Shown in pieces: positions 18,501 to 22,799 of a stretch of DNA of 64,000 nt. Numbering within the stretch: the first letter of the stretch is position 1; each line of letters begins with the position of its first letter. Below the pieces are notes generated by a model. The model had not been told where the DNA came from. It worked only from the letters and a program-made list of their open reading frames with translations, and did no database searches. The stretch is from Siphonodentalium dalli (taxonomy: Eukaryota > Mollusca > Scaphopoda > Gadilida > Siphonodentaliidae), in the NCBI GenBank assembly GCA_032622095.1, contig CP136064.1, positions 260,317,863-260,381,862 on the forward strand, written 5' to 3'. The translations under genes were made by a program, and so were the position numbers.

Positions 18501-20484
18501 CTGCTTTTTTATGTGTAGCGATGCAGCAGGGGAAAAAATGGATACGTCTAATTTTTCGACCACATTATCTGCCATATATGGATGAACACCAGCCTCCCAT
18601 AATTTACTTCATCTTAGTATGTTACATGTATTGAGTAATGGACCTTTCCACAGATGTCAATCAAATATTTATTAGCAAATACTTTCTACCAATCAGTGAC
18701 TGGGGTCACTGGGCAGGTCGCATGTTGCATTTAAAATTGTTCGTTCACCCTAATTTTGACATCTGCTCATACTAATGATACTTTCAGTGTTAAATTACCT
18801 ATATTCAAACACCTTTTTTTGTCAAATCACAATGTACTGAAATTTCAATTGGAGCAATGATATTGGAAATTCATTTATGACAATTTACACTGCTTTTCAT
18901 TTTACGTGACATATATTATTTCACAACTAAAGGCAAAAAGAATGTATGTTACCGGATGTATTTATACCATTATATACCGTAGCATGACAGCAGTCACTGA
19001 AAACTAATTAACTGTCTATTACTGCAGAGTTTTCTCCCACTAATGAATGTGAGGAAAGCTCCATTTGCACATTTTTTATGTTATTCATCAGTTTGTCAAT
19101 TAAATAATAAATAAATTTGAGCATACAGGTGTGCCGGAAACACTACTAGTACCAGTGTAACACGATATCTCCCCCCCCCCACCCTGGGTATCTTCCCCCC
19201 ACCCTGGGTATCTCCCCCCCCCCCCCCCCCCCCCCCCCCACTCGTACATTTTTTTCCTTCACGGTATGGGCGGCCGGGACACAATTAACTTCCAGAAAAG
19301 GGCTTTTCAGTCAAAGGTACTAGTTAAGTACATTGTATTAAAGGTACTCAATCTTATTTGATGGTCCCCATATCATCAGATTCCAACAACAAACATAAAT
19401 TTTTAAATGCCGCTTTAGTTATCAGAATCGATTAATTGCCCTACAAATAATGCTAACCACAGTCAACTATAGTATAAAATTCCCGAAAACCTGTTATACT
19501 ATAGTATATCAACATTTGTTCAACGAAATTTTGCCAGTTTGTCAGATATCTGACACAAAAAAAGCCACTTGATTTTAGAGTTATCCATCTTCATCTGCAA
19601 TTTGGTCTGAGACCGTCTTCTTGTCGACTGTTTACTGGGCCACTTTGTCAAAAATAAAAATAATAGATTTCAAAAATGGATATCTGATTACTCTGTCAGA
19701 GCTTTGATGTGCGGATTCCTTGACTCGAATAAAATATTTTTTAACTCCCAAAGCGAAGGAAATAGTAATTTGTGAGCATTAATTTGAATACTGTTTCATT
19801 GTATTAACATAATAACAAACGGGCAATATTATGGTAAACATACAGCATTTTAAAACACTACCCAGCACTGGAATTGATACATTCCTTTTCTCTAATATGG
19901 TAGCTAGCCTATATGGTACTATCCAATGCTGTTTCAGGGGTGGCACCATGGTGCCATGATTAATTTCAGGTGTTATGATTACGGGACTATATAATAGGGC
20001 TATAGAATGTCGGAAGCTATTGGACCAACCATTTCAGATTACCCTTGATTGAAGGCAGCCTTGAATTTTGAGACATCGGCTTTCCATACTTGTCCAATGC
20101 AACATTCATATACATTGTAAAGGACATCAAAGAAGCCGACAACTTGGCGATAAGATAGCCTGTTAGAGAGCGTTTTAACAATAAAGAACGACATGGCATT
20201 ATAACTTACATCATCTGATTGTGGGGACATGTGAAGAACATTATTAATAACTTAAAACACTTCTGCTTCACCCAGAATTTGAATTTCGGCGTGACTGTAG
20301 CAGAAGGATTTCTGAGATGCTGAGTAATCTCCTCGCGTCTTTCTCGTGTAATAACTTTACTGGTTGTTTTAGTCAGAATAAATCTCTTTTCGATGTATTT
20401 TTCAAATTCATCTCGAAGTCCAGGTATTTCGTCTACATCGACGGTCAGTTTGCCGGGAACATTGTCCATAACATCTTCATCCAT
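1..20484 (-). CDS. Ten-exon zinc-finger protein with NOL4/KRBA2-like and integrase-like modules (3' end outside window)
   Basis: Gene-level entry; exons are listed separately. Exons joined from the minus strand: 20484-20210, 18042-17917, 14654-14511, 11317-11116, 10072-9933, 8444-8378, 6820-6555, 4481-4281, 3520-3496 and 597 to beyond 1. Every junction from exon 2 onward is GT-AG and phase-consistent. Domains in order: an N-terminal module (about residues 15-80) ending in KFKFWVKQKCFK, resembling the NOL4/KRBA2 domain; a zinc module His-x5-His (exon 2) then CPIC (exon 3), the layout of integrase-type HHCC domains; three Cys/His modules (exons 4, 5, 7), each with HCxxC; and a Ser/Thr/Asn-rich tail. 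Family knowledge: such proteins are host or transposon-derived DNA-binding proteins. Nuclear DNA or chromatin binding is inferred; I do not know a name for it. Exon 1 has an apparent one-base frameshift, so it could be decaying. Downstream neighbour of HLTF, same strand. Confidence 0.75.
675..1365. repeat. Dispersed intronic repeat with three diverged internal copies
   Basis: The stretch begins with an inverted GAGAATGAGGGGTATACT/ATACCCCCACTCTC pair and then holds three diverged copies of a block about 140-190 bp long (near 830, 985 and 1160). Each block contains variants of GATATCTC-CACCACCAGTTGAC, AATGAAATTTGGTATGGATG and CACTACTATGAGG. CCGTCCATCCGTC runs are typical of dispersed repeats in mollusc genomes. 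Short open frames here are not coding. Confidence 0.6.
1395..2345. repeat. Intronic tandem array, about 55-bp unit
   Basis: About 17 copies of a roughly 55-bp unit containing TTGAATCTAGG, TTTTTATCAGTCAATGATAT and TTAGTACTGG. Adjacent units at 1721 and 1776 are 55 bp apart. Several units have internal deletions (for example the TGATATTGCTGG variants near 1970, 2030, 2150 and 2270). The array lies in the last intron of the zinc-finger gene, with no coding signal. Confidence 0.9.
2371..2777. other. Intron sequence without recognised features
   Basis: AT-rich intron. The first 150 bases (CCATCCACCCGTCAACATTTTGG) resemble dispersed repeats elsewhere in the window. I see no exon, RNA gene or intact mobile element here. 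Confidence 0.5.
2778..3025. mobile_element. TTAA-flanked MITE, TACTAAATA family (copy 1)
   Basis: Bounded by TTAA on both sides. The left end is TTAACCCTTTCTTTACTAAA, and the reverse complement of the right end is TTAACTCTTTCTATACTAAA. A second copy at 22034-22764 shares the interior (ATGGTCTAT, GTTGAACTTATTATCTGAAC) but is split by another transposon. The TTAA target and CCCTTT start suggest a non-autonomous piggyBac-like element; no transposase is present. Confidence 0.75.
3043..3453 (+). mobile_element. tRNA-headed SINE with V-like central domain
   Basis: The head GTGAGCTCCGTGGTCCGGTG continues into GGTTAGCG (A-box-like) and GGGTTCGCAGC (B-box-like), as in tRNA-derived pol III promoters. 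The central part has CAGTGGCTTGGCCG, GATGTGCAATTGT and GACCCTTGAGCAAGGTCACT, a V-domain-like core also present in the SINE at 58149. The 3' part differs from that copy and ends in TCATTATTATTTATTATTAT, suggesting a different LINE partner. It ends 43 bp from microexon 9 of the zinc-finger gene. Not a functional tRNA: it is followed by SINE body and the stem pairing is imperfect. Confidence 0.8.
3496..3520 (-). CDS. Zinc-finger gene exon 9, 25-nt microexon
   Basis: Acceptor TATTTTATAG lies immediately upstream (3521-3530, minus strand) and donor GTGAG immediately downstream (3491-3495). The exon reads KLMGETET plus the first base of a Glu codon. It is the only piece found that links exon 8 (ending phase 0) to exon 10 (needing two bases), and 25 nt gives exactly that phase change. 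A SINE lies just inside the adjacent intron. Confidence 0.65.
3598..3702. repeat. Intronic inverted repeat (foldback)
   Basis: Arms TATCAACCCATATTTCCTTG/ATC (from about 3599) and GATCAAGGAAATATGGGTTG/ATA (from about 3677) are perfect reverse complements of about 29 bp with a spacer of about 45 bp. This is probably the remnant of a small foldback transposon. The rest of 3521-4280 shows no gene. Confidence 0.7.
4281..4481 (-). CDS. Zinc-finger gene exon 8
   Basis: 67 codons, phase 0 at both ends. The acceptor is TTCATTGCAG and the donor is AAG|GTATTC. The product begins VFETVNAVLSEKII and reads through an amphipathic stretch (IHALRAVVDDLDSCLHDLA, helix-like) to a Ser/Gly region ending AVQSLILK. 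No known domain. Its acceptor and first six exon bases are the seed of the 63-bp array immediately upstream in the transcript, so up to seven alternative in-frame 3' splice sites exist. Confidence 0.7.
4472..4930 (-). repeat. 63-bp minisatellite carrying the exon 8 splice acceptor
   Basis: Seven near-identical units, each (minus strand) CTTCTTCATTGCAG|GTATTTGAA followed by TGTAAGACACACTATATC and AACTGTAAAAA. Unit length is 63 bp, except one 62-bp copy near 4620-4681 that lacks a T. On the minus strand each unit is open, encoding a 21-residue segment with VFECKTHYICNCKN, so use of an upstream acceptor would normally add 21 residues per unit in frame. Differences between units change residues (R, W, K or G at one site), so there is no sign of protein-level constraint. 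A stray unit lies at about 5540-5588, beyond the transposon at 4959-5532. Confidence 0.9.
4959..5532. mobile_element. TA-target palindromic MITE split by a TTAA MITE
   Basis: The ends are CAGTAATGCCCTAATT and its reverse complement, flanked by TA (4957-4958 and 5533-5534). The right part folds on itself: ATATGGCTT-CTTACCATTC against GAATGGC-AAAAAGCCATAT, with centre TCTCGGGGAGA near 5426. An intact 213-bp relative at 52405-52617 gives the empty-site structure. The left arm is interrupted at 4985-5349 exactly at the TTAA of CTGCTTAACCACAGCAG. The CAGT-type TIR with TA duplication fits Tc1/mariner or pogo-like MITEs. Confidence 0.85.
4985..5349. mobile_element. TTAA MITE family P1, double-hairpin type (copy 1)
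   Basis: Ends TTAACCCTTTACCCAACA and TGTTGGGTAAAGGGTTAA, with duplicated TTAA. Inside are two hairpins, each a GCCAATGCATTCTCTTATAT/ATGCGAG stem closing over a GTCGACCATAG-type loop. The two hairpins are separated by an AT-rich spacer and are inverted copies of each other. There is no coding capacity. TTAA duplication and CCCTTT termini point to a piggyBac-like transposase acting in trans (inference). Confidence 0.85.
5600..6160. other. Intron sequence without recognised features
   Basis: AT-rich, unique-looking intron of the zinc-finger gene. No exon with matching phase, RNA gene or repeat boundary was found. Confidence 0.4.
6163..6543. mobile_element. Palindromic MITE, GGTGAATTTAGTGATGC family (long form)
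   Basis: Both ends carry the family hairpin: CACCCTCTGGGGACCTCATT at 6488-6507, and the inner arm GGGTACCCAGAGGGTGAATT. Between the hairpins is the conserved long-form core with CTCAGTTGAAGTTGGTGATG, CTTCTGCAAATTAGGGGATA and CAGAAGATGAGGCCTAAGCA. The right end reads CAAATGTCAGACACACTAT. It abuts exon 7, ending 12 bp from its splice donor. About 20 copies of the family occur in the window. Confidence 0.85.
6555..6820 (-). CDS. Zinc-finger gene exon 7, C2HC-like zinc module
   Basis: Acceptor TTTTTTCAACAG, donor GAT|GTAAGT; starts with two bases completing an Asp codon and ends in phase 0 (88 codons with the split one). An N-terminal pair LCDCD is followed by HYHCPMC and, 16 to 25 residues later, GHLWRCW, so Cys-x2-Cys with a downstream His and Cys could bind zinc. 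The C-terminal half is a charged, Glu/Lys/Arg-rich helix (RLQAEKRHQMKIRKRIRDSK) likely to be coiled coil or basic nuclear targeting. HYHCxxC is shared with exon 5, suggesting repeated modules within the protein. Confidence 0.8.
7085..7435. mobile_element. Small foldback, 36-bp repeats and a short palindromic MITE
   Basis: Three adjacent items. At about 7090-7172 an inverted repeat pairs TTCTATTTTAT...AATTTATCAACC with GGTTGATAAATT...ATAAAATAGAA. At about 7200-7280, imperfect 36-bp repeats contain AATAATATATGCACCAATAT. At about 7300-7432 there is a short-form member of the GGTGAATTTAGTGATGC palindrome, starting CAACCTTGAAATAGTGTG. Confidence 0.7.
7896..8248. mobile_element. TTAA foldback element, CACTTGATTTTAGAGTTATC family (copy 1)
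   Basis: TTAA at both ends: left TTAAAGGTACTCAATCCAAT, right GGATTATGTATCTTTAA. Internal landmarks shared with other copies are CACTTGATTTAGAGTAATCC, CAATTTGGTCTGAGACCGTC and GACTCGAATCAAATATATTT. The complete foldback form is at 28651-29113. Confidence 0.8.
8378..8444 (-). CDS. Zinc-finger gene exon 6
   Basis: A short 67-nt exon with acceptor CAATTTATAG and donor AAAG|GTTAGA. It encodes GNSEDEVTLIGKPTLATAIT-IK and ends phase 1, which fits exon 7. It probably makes an acidic linker followed by a beta-prone stretch between two zinc modules. Confidence comes from phase compatibility on both sides, since the exon is too short to judge by content. Confidence 0.65.
8450..9330. other. Intron 5 sequence with a palindromic MITE fragment at about 9038-9112
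   Basis: Mostly unique AT-rich intron. At 9038-9112, TTGCTAGCCCACTGTGCGGG and CATCACTAAATTCACCCTCT followed by GGGGCCC are one arm of the GGTGAATTTAGTGATGC palindrome family. Nothing else is recognised. Confidence 0.6.
9366..9775. repeat. Dispersed repeat with GGTATACCCCC/GGGGGTATA ends and two internal copies
   Basis: Ends AAGGTATACCCCC and GGGGGTATAATT are inverted. Two internal copies (near 9380 and 9540) share TTCTAAGT...AAAAAGGGGATAACTCC and GTGCCAAGTTTAAA. The end includes GGATGAATGGACAGACGGAC. The layout is similar to the repeats at 675-1365 and 56690-57530. Confidence 0.65.
9888..9975 (-). repeat. 45-bp tandem duplication carrying the exon 5 splice donor
   Basis: GTGTATACATACTAG-T/C-TGCTT with TGTTGTGGAA occurs at 9876 and again at 9921, 45 bp apart. 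Read on the minus strand, both copies end in a CTA|GTATGT donor in the same phase, so the distal donor would add 15 residues in frame. The two copies differ at a few positions. Confidence 0.8.
9933..10072 (-). CDS. Zinc-finger gene exon 5, C2H2-like module
   Basis: Acceptor TATTTGACAG; two leading bases complete an Asp codon (DMLILKCHLL). The module reads KCHLLC, then HYHCVYC, then HLLRRH, giving Cys-x2-Cys-x7-His-x4-His, a compact C2H2-like finger preceded by an extra Cys pair. The proximal donor CTA|GTATGT is phase 0 and fits exon 6; using the copy at 9888 would extend the exon by 45 nt. The alternative donor CAG|GTTCCA leads to a stop in exon 6 and is rejected. Confidence 0.75.
10155..10757. 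mobile_element. Cluster of TTAA MITE family P2 copies, partly rearranged
   Basis: Three left ends of the form TTAACCCTTTCATGAC or a close variant start at about 10155, 10290 and 10588. They are associated with the shared hairpin stem (CAGTGCATTCTCTTATATAT), and complete hairpins lie at about 10340-10400, 10440-10510 and 10630-10700. The units look tandemly inserted and internally deleted, so boundaries between copies are uncertain. Confidence 0.7.
10758..11100. mobile_element. Palindromic MITE, long form
   Basis: Contains the long-form core in inverse orientation (CCCCTAATTTGCAGAAGATA, AACATCGCCAACTTCAAC) and a terminal hairpin at about 10990-11080 (GAGGTTCCCAGAGGGTGAAT paired with AATTCACCCTCTGGGGACCT). 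It ends CAGATAACAGACACACTAT, 16 bp before the donor of exon 4. Confidence 0.85.
11116..11317 (-). CDS. Zinc-finger gene exon 4, Cys-rich plus C2H2-like module
   Basis: Acceptor GATTCCTTACAG, donor GGAG|GTAAG; 67 codons plus one base. After an acidic start (KKDEDIILDW) comes CEDEACGC, then HCPFC, 10 residues on a Cys, then DHIQSVH, giving Cys-x2-Cys...His-x4-His. Several additional Cys could complete a second site. This is the first of three modules sharing the HCxxC signature (exons 4, 5 and 7). The GG split codon joins exon 5 as Gly-Asp with correct phase. Confidence 0.8.
11318..11813. other. Intron 3 sequence with a small inverted repeat
   Basis: About 11555-11622 holds AATGGAAGGGGAATAAC and GTTATCCCCCTTCCATT, a near-perfect inverted pair about 28 bp apart. 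The rest is AT-rich intron with no recognised feature. Confidence 0.5.
11814..12247. mobile_element. TTAA foldback element family (copy 2)
   Basis: Starts TTAAAAGGTACCCAATCTGA and ends GGATTATGCATCTTTAA, with TTAA on both sides. It shares GATGGTCCCCATATAATCAG, AAATGCCGCTTCAGTTATCA and CAATTTGGTCCGAGACCGTC with the copies at 7896 and 19338. Non-coding. Confidence 0.8.
12317..13193. repeat. 44-bp satellite array, about 20 copies
   Basis: The unit contains CACCGGGGTATACCTTATC and GATTACTGATTATTAATAAT/CA. Period is exactly 44 bp (for example 12361 and 12405). The unit embeds the 14-bp perfect palindrome GATTATTAATAATC. Variation is mostly GATTACTG/GATTACCG. There are no unique spacers, so it is not a CRISPR array. 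Confidence 0.95.
13219..13560. mobile_element. Inverted-repeat MITE, GTGCTGAAGGGTACACAGG family (copy 1)
   Basis: Left end AGAGGTCACTCTCACC, right end GAGAGTGACCCCTTCA, an inverted pair. Both sides carry GTGCTGAAGGGTACACAGG or its complement; on the left this block is repeated three times at about 37 bp. A second copy is at 44249-44577. Probably a MITE; superfamily not determined. Confidence 0.8.
13845..14500. mobile_element. Two palindromic MITE copies (13845-13980 and 14380-14500)
   Basis: The first has GAGGCCTAAGCAGAATGAGG, a GGTGAATTTAGTGATGCTAG arm and its complement, then ACAGGCACACTAAAC. The second begins GGCAAATAGTGTGTCTGTCA, has a deleted centre (GGGTGAACTCAGTGCAAAAT) and ends GACAGACACACTATTTTCAG. 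Sequence between 13981 and 14379 shows no feature. The second copy ends 11 bp from the exon 3 donor. Confidence 0.85.
14511..14654 (-). CDS. Zinc-finger gene exon 3, CPIC half of integrase-like zinc module
   Basis: Acceptor CATTTCAG, donor ACG|GTATGT; 48 codons, phase 0 at both ends. The sequence IANEYACIPRSVVEKFIDLC-PIC resembles the second half of the integrase-type HHCC domain found in GIN1, KRBA2 and SCAND3-type proteins (Y-x-x-I-P/T-R...F...LCPxC). With His-x5-His in exon 2 it completes a zinc site. The remainder (HKATVCKSGQMAASYSK) is a linker. Confidence 0.8.
14951..15571. mobile_element. Degenerate TTAA foldback relative
   Basis: Left end TTAAAGATGCACAATCCGAT with GATTCGATGGTCC; right end TAAATCGGATTATGCATCTC. 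These match family ends at 11814-12247. The interior differs and probably contains an unrelated insertion (15020-15450). Boundaries are approximate. Confidence 0.45.
15765..16290. mobile_element. Harbinger-like MITE (15954-16290) next to a GATGGTCTATCTCTTCC repeat arm
   Basis: 15954-16290 is flanked by TTA (15951-15953 region and 16291-16293). It begins GGCCGATATAAAAATATTGC and ends in the complement of GGCCAATATAAATAAATTGC, both continuing TAGATTATCATCC. A TWA duplication with GGCC termini is typical of PIF/Harbinger. A near-identical copy is at 25775-26072. Before it, 15765-15900 is one arm (GATTATCTCTTCCTAAATGC, GGGGTATAAAATAATAAATA) of the inverted-repeat element at 25341-25722. Confidence 0.8.
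16291..17395. repeat. Dispersed repeat region in intron 2
   Basis: 16330-16940 has three diverged copies of a block with CCATAACTCCGG, GGCGG...ACCCAAAT...CTTGACCTGTATTTTC and ATCCGGAAACCAAAATAATC, ending ACGAACAGATGGACAAACCA. The same family occurs at 61290-61650. 16941-17395 has a smaller duplication (CCTTATATAATAACTAA at 17007 and 17180) and no gene. Confidence 0.6.
17398..17820. mobile_element. Palindromic MITE, long form
   Basis: Begins CCTTGAAATAGTGTATCTGA, has both terminal hairpins (CCCCAGAGG...CACGCTCTGGGAACC and CCCCAGAGGAATTTAGTGAT...CACCCTCTGGGGACC) and the long-form core AAGCTGAAGTTGGTGATGTT. It ends TGATTGACACACTATTTCAA. This is the first element downstream of exon 2. Confidence 0.85.
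17917..18042 (-). CDS. Zinc-finger gene exon 2, His-His half of integrase-like zinc module
   Basis: Acceptor CTTTTCAG, donor GAG|GTAAAA; 42 codons, phase 0 at both ends. After a Lys-rich start (KSKKIKDEDLKK) comes VVCAEDFYPILKASHLLPDC-HKGSKRMLKE. The His-x5-His spacing and the following G-x-K-R-x-L match the first half of integrase-type zinc-binding domains (H...H-x-G). Joined to exon 3 it gives LKE-IANEYACIPR. Cys in place of a small residue before the second His is unusual. Confidence 0.8.
18155..18440. repeat. Tandem repeat, about 110-120-bp unit, three copies
   Basis: Each copy holds GAAGCATGTTTCACCCATAT, CAGCGCTGTAGCGGCTGCAG and CAGTGCTCTGG. The middle copy ends in a G-run (18347-18362) where assembly length may be unreliable. 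Confidence 0.85.
18441..19337. other. Intron 1 sequence with long C-tracts
   Basis: No exon with matching phase. C-rich runs at 19169-19240 include two long poly-C tracts separated by ACCCTGGGTATCT. These can form G-quadruplexes on the minus strand and may be collapsed in assembly. Confidence 0.5.
19338..19790. mobile_element. TTAA foldback element family (copy 3, right end lost)
   Basis: Left end TTAAAGGTACTCAATCTTAT, shared interior (GATGGTCCCCATATCATCAG, CACTTGATTTTAGAGTTATC, CAATTTGGTCTGAGACCGTC). The right end decays after GGAAATAGTAATTTGTGAGC without a clear TTAA. Lies in intron 1 of the zinc-finger gene. Confidence 0.75.
20210..20484 (-). CDS. Zinc-finger gene exon 1 with start codon and apparent frameshift
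   Basis: ATG at 20484 opens MDEDVMDNVPGK, then DEFEKYIEKRFILTKTTSK, ITRERREEITQHL and TPKFKFWVKQKCFK. This pattern (aromatic/basic helix, TR-x-R-x-E-I...L, F-x-F-W-V-K) resembles the N-terminal domain of NOL4 and KRBA2-type proteins. The donor GATGAT|GTAAGT is strong, but in the ATG frame it ends in phase 2, whereas exon 2 needs phase 0. The reading frame one base over gives ...VINNVLHMSPQSDD and ends in phase 0. The exon is 275 nt; one extra base after KCFK would give 92 whole codons and a clean join. So there is a one-base deletion, real or from assembly. Confidence 0.7.
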
Positions 20485-20952
20485 TCTCCAATTTGGTAAT
20501 TAAATCGATGGATAATCGAATGTGGTTTGCGCAATTCCCAAACACAACATGGCCGCGACAAGATATAATATCGAGGCCATGAACACGTGACGGCTGCTTT
20601 GAGAGAATGGCGGGAACTCCGATATGCGCCCAAAAACTGTGCAGTTCCGCCCGTTTAAGCGAGATGCCCCATTCGATGACACCACAACACTTTTATTTAT
20701 ACTGATTTCTACGTTGAATATGCAAAAAAATAGTGAGATTGAACTTATACGATCCCGTTAATGGGAGGTTTTGGTGGTTATAATTATGTCGAATTTCTCG
20801 GAAGCAATTTTATAAAAAATTTGAATTTCGATCGGGCGCGCAAAACATTCGAACACTGGATCACATACCATAAGGAGCGTTTCCTGTCCGCTAGCGGCCA
20901 ATAATAAAGAGCGTTCCTATTCCCAATCTATAACACATACTTGTTTTTATTC
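20485..20952 (-). promoter_or_regulatory. Probable promoter/5' region of the zinc-finger gene
   Basis: Unique sequence upstream of the start codon. It is locally richer in CpG than its surroundings, with GGCGGGAACTCC (20608-20619, E2F-site-like) and GATCGGGCGCGC (20830-20841). No TATA box is evident at a usual distance from the ATG. Assignment is from position and composition only. Confidence 0.35.
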
Positions 20953-21090
20953 TTATTTGTTTTTATCATACTCAGTATCGTTCCGATGTCTGAGTTTCGC
21001 GATGCATGTATAGTTTCCTAAATTATCTGTATCAATGCATGGAACGTTCACAACGTTGTCCAAATTTATCACCACGCGCTCATATTGGAG
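20953..21090 (-). CDS. Possible terminal exon of an unrecognised minus-strand gene
   Basis: After a good acceptor (GTGTGTTTTCAG) the frame is open for 45 codons and ends in TAA. It includes YERVVINLDNVVNVPCIDTD and GNYTCIAKLRHRND. The NYTC motif recalls the F-strand of Ig domains but is too short to rely on. No partner exon was found upstream before the HLTF gene, so it may be a chance frame or a non-coding 5' exon of the zinc-finger gene. Confidence 0.25.
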   Translation of the reverse strand, partial: LQYERVVINLDNVVNVPCIDTDNLGNYTCIAKLRHRNDTEYDKNK

Positions 21091-21331
21091 CTGAAAACAC
21101 ACATAATTGAAAAATGGAAGCTTATTGTCACACTTCATCGAGCATTTCGTCACTTTATGGAGCTTTATTCGCGAACTGTTAACATTTGATTGAAGCTGAA
21201 TTCACCATGCACCTCGTGGATCCGGAGTTGCATCATGCATGCATGATTGTGTCCGAAGAAAAACCATTAATACACACATTCCCTCAAAACAAACATACCT
21301 GTACACTTCACTCGTGCCCGTAGTCCCAAGT

Positions 21332-21473
21332 CTTCTCGTACTAAAACCAGCTAAGATATTGGGATGGAGATGCTGGTGTTTAAAAAAACCAGCTAAGATA
21401 TTGGGATGGAGATGCTGGTGTTTAAACACCAGCATCTCCATCCCAATATCTTAGCTGGTTTTAGTACGAGAAG
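21332..21473. repeat. Perfect hairpin with duplicated arm
   Basis: The left arm CTTCTCGTACTAAAACCAGC continues to GGAGATGCTGGTGTTT (21332-21381). The same core is repeated directly at about 21386-21424 and is followed immediately by the perfect 50-bp reverse complement at 21424-21473. A single strand could fold with no loop using the second arm, or with a 42-nt loop using the first. Lies about 850 bp upstream of the zinc-finger gene start. Confidence 0.95.
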
Positions 21474-22033
21474 AATTGGACTATCGTGACCGTAACGGGG
21501 TTTACTCAATATTTGCCCGCAGCGGGTATTATAGGATGACCAGCGTGGTATGTATAGTAAGGAATGGCGTTAATTGCTGCAATTTAAAGATCACGGCAGA
21601 TTCGTGTGATTTGAGACCACAGCACTACCATCGACCACTTTATATACGTATTCTATATATACCAGAAAATAATTAGATCGTTCCAACCATCGTCTCATAT
21701 AAAGAGCGTCCATGTTGCCCCTCCCAAAAAACAGTAGATAATAAAGAGCGTTCTCAATTATGATCCTTTGTGATCGTTTCAACATAAAACCTGAGGATTC
21801 TTTTATGGATTTTCGCTATACAAATGATGGTGATTGCAAGTAGACTGTAGTTCTCTTTTTGATCTGCCCGGTAGCCGAAAATTACCTCAAGGAAGTTTGA
21901 CTACAAGTTAAGTGTTAAATCGGACAGTGGTAATGTCTATAGTACATGTCATTTTGAATAGTTTGCTTTCAAATCGGATGGTGAATTTCCGATTTGTGGG
22001 TCAATAATATATGTTACCTATCATTATGTTAGT

Positions 22034-22764
22034 TTAACCCTTAAGTTCATTTACGCATTATACTGAATGGATTCTCACATTCACTTACAGAATGGAATGG
22101 TCTATATTATTCATCTGGAGGGATGTTCAGTTAATAAAATCAGACCACAAACAGACGAAAAGATAATACAAGACATACTGATGGACAGGCCTGCAAATAG
22201 CGTGTCTGTCATTTGCAGAATGAGGTCTCCATGCAGAGCGTGAATTTAGTGATGCTATCCCGCATAGCGGCTATAGCATCAATAAATTCACCCTCTGGGG
22301 ATCTCATTCTGCTTAGGCCCTCAACTGATATGGCAGACCTACGATCAGATTGAAGTTCCCCAGTTGAAGTTGGTGATGTTCACCCATTGGGCACCTCAAT
22401 TATGAATTTTATCTTCTGCAAATTAGGGGATATAGGAACTACCTAGAAGGGAAATGTAACTAAAAACAATGTTAATTTAATACTATAGATACTTCCCAGA
22501 AGATGAGGCATAAGCAGAATGAGGTCTCCAGAGGGTGAATTTGGTGATGCTAGCCCGCTGTGCGGGATGGCATCACTAAATTCACCCTAATTCTGCAAAT
22601 GACAGACACGCTAATTGCAGGCTTGCTGGTGGATTTCTAATAATTGATGGGGAAATGTTTAGATAATAAATTTAATAGATGATATGGTCGTTTGTTGAAC
22701 TTATTATCTGAACATTCTCTAAGGGAACTACTCTTCAATGAGTATTTAGTATAGAAAGAGCTAA
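22034..22764. mobile_element. TTAA MITE, TACTAAATA family (copy 2), split by a palindromic MITE at about 22190-22628
   Basis: The left part TTAACCCTTAAGTTC...GGAATGGTCTATATTATTC and right part GTTGAACTTATTATCTGAAC...GTATTTAGTATAGAAAGAG correspond to the uninterrupted copy at 2778-3025. The insertion is a long-form GGTGAATTTAGTGATGC palindrome starting CCTGCAAATAGCGTGTCTGT and ending GACAGACACGCTAATTGCAG. The right TTAA has decayed to CTAA. Confidence 0.8.
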
Positions 22765-22799
22765 TTATAAATTTTTATTTAGGAAACAGCATTGTATTA

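Noticed and set aside
19169-19240. Gly-rich protein frame and possible G-quadruplex regulator
   Set aside because: Caused by long C-tracts of uncertain length; similar tracts occur at 22953-23009, 31644-31685 and 57379 without common context.
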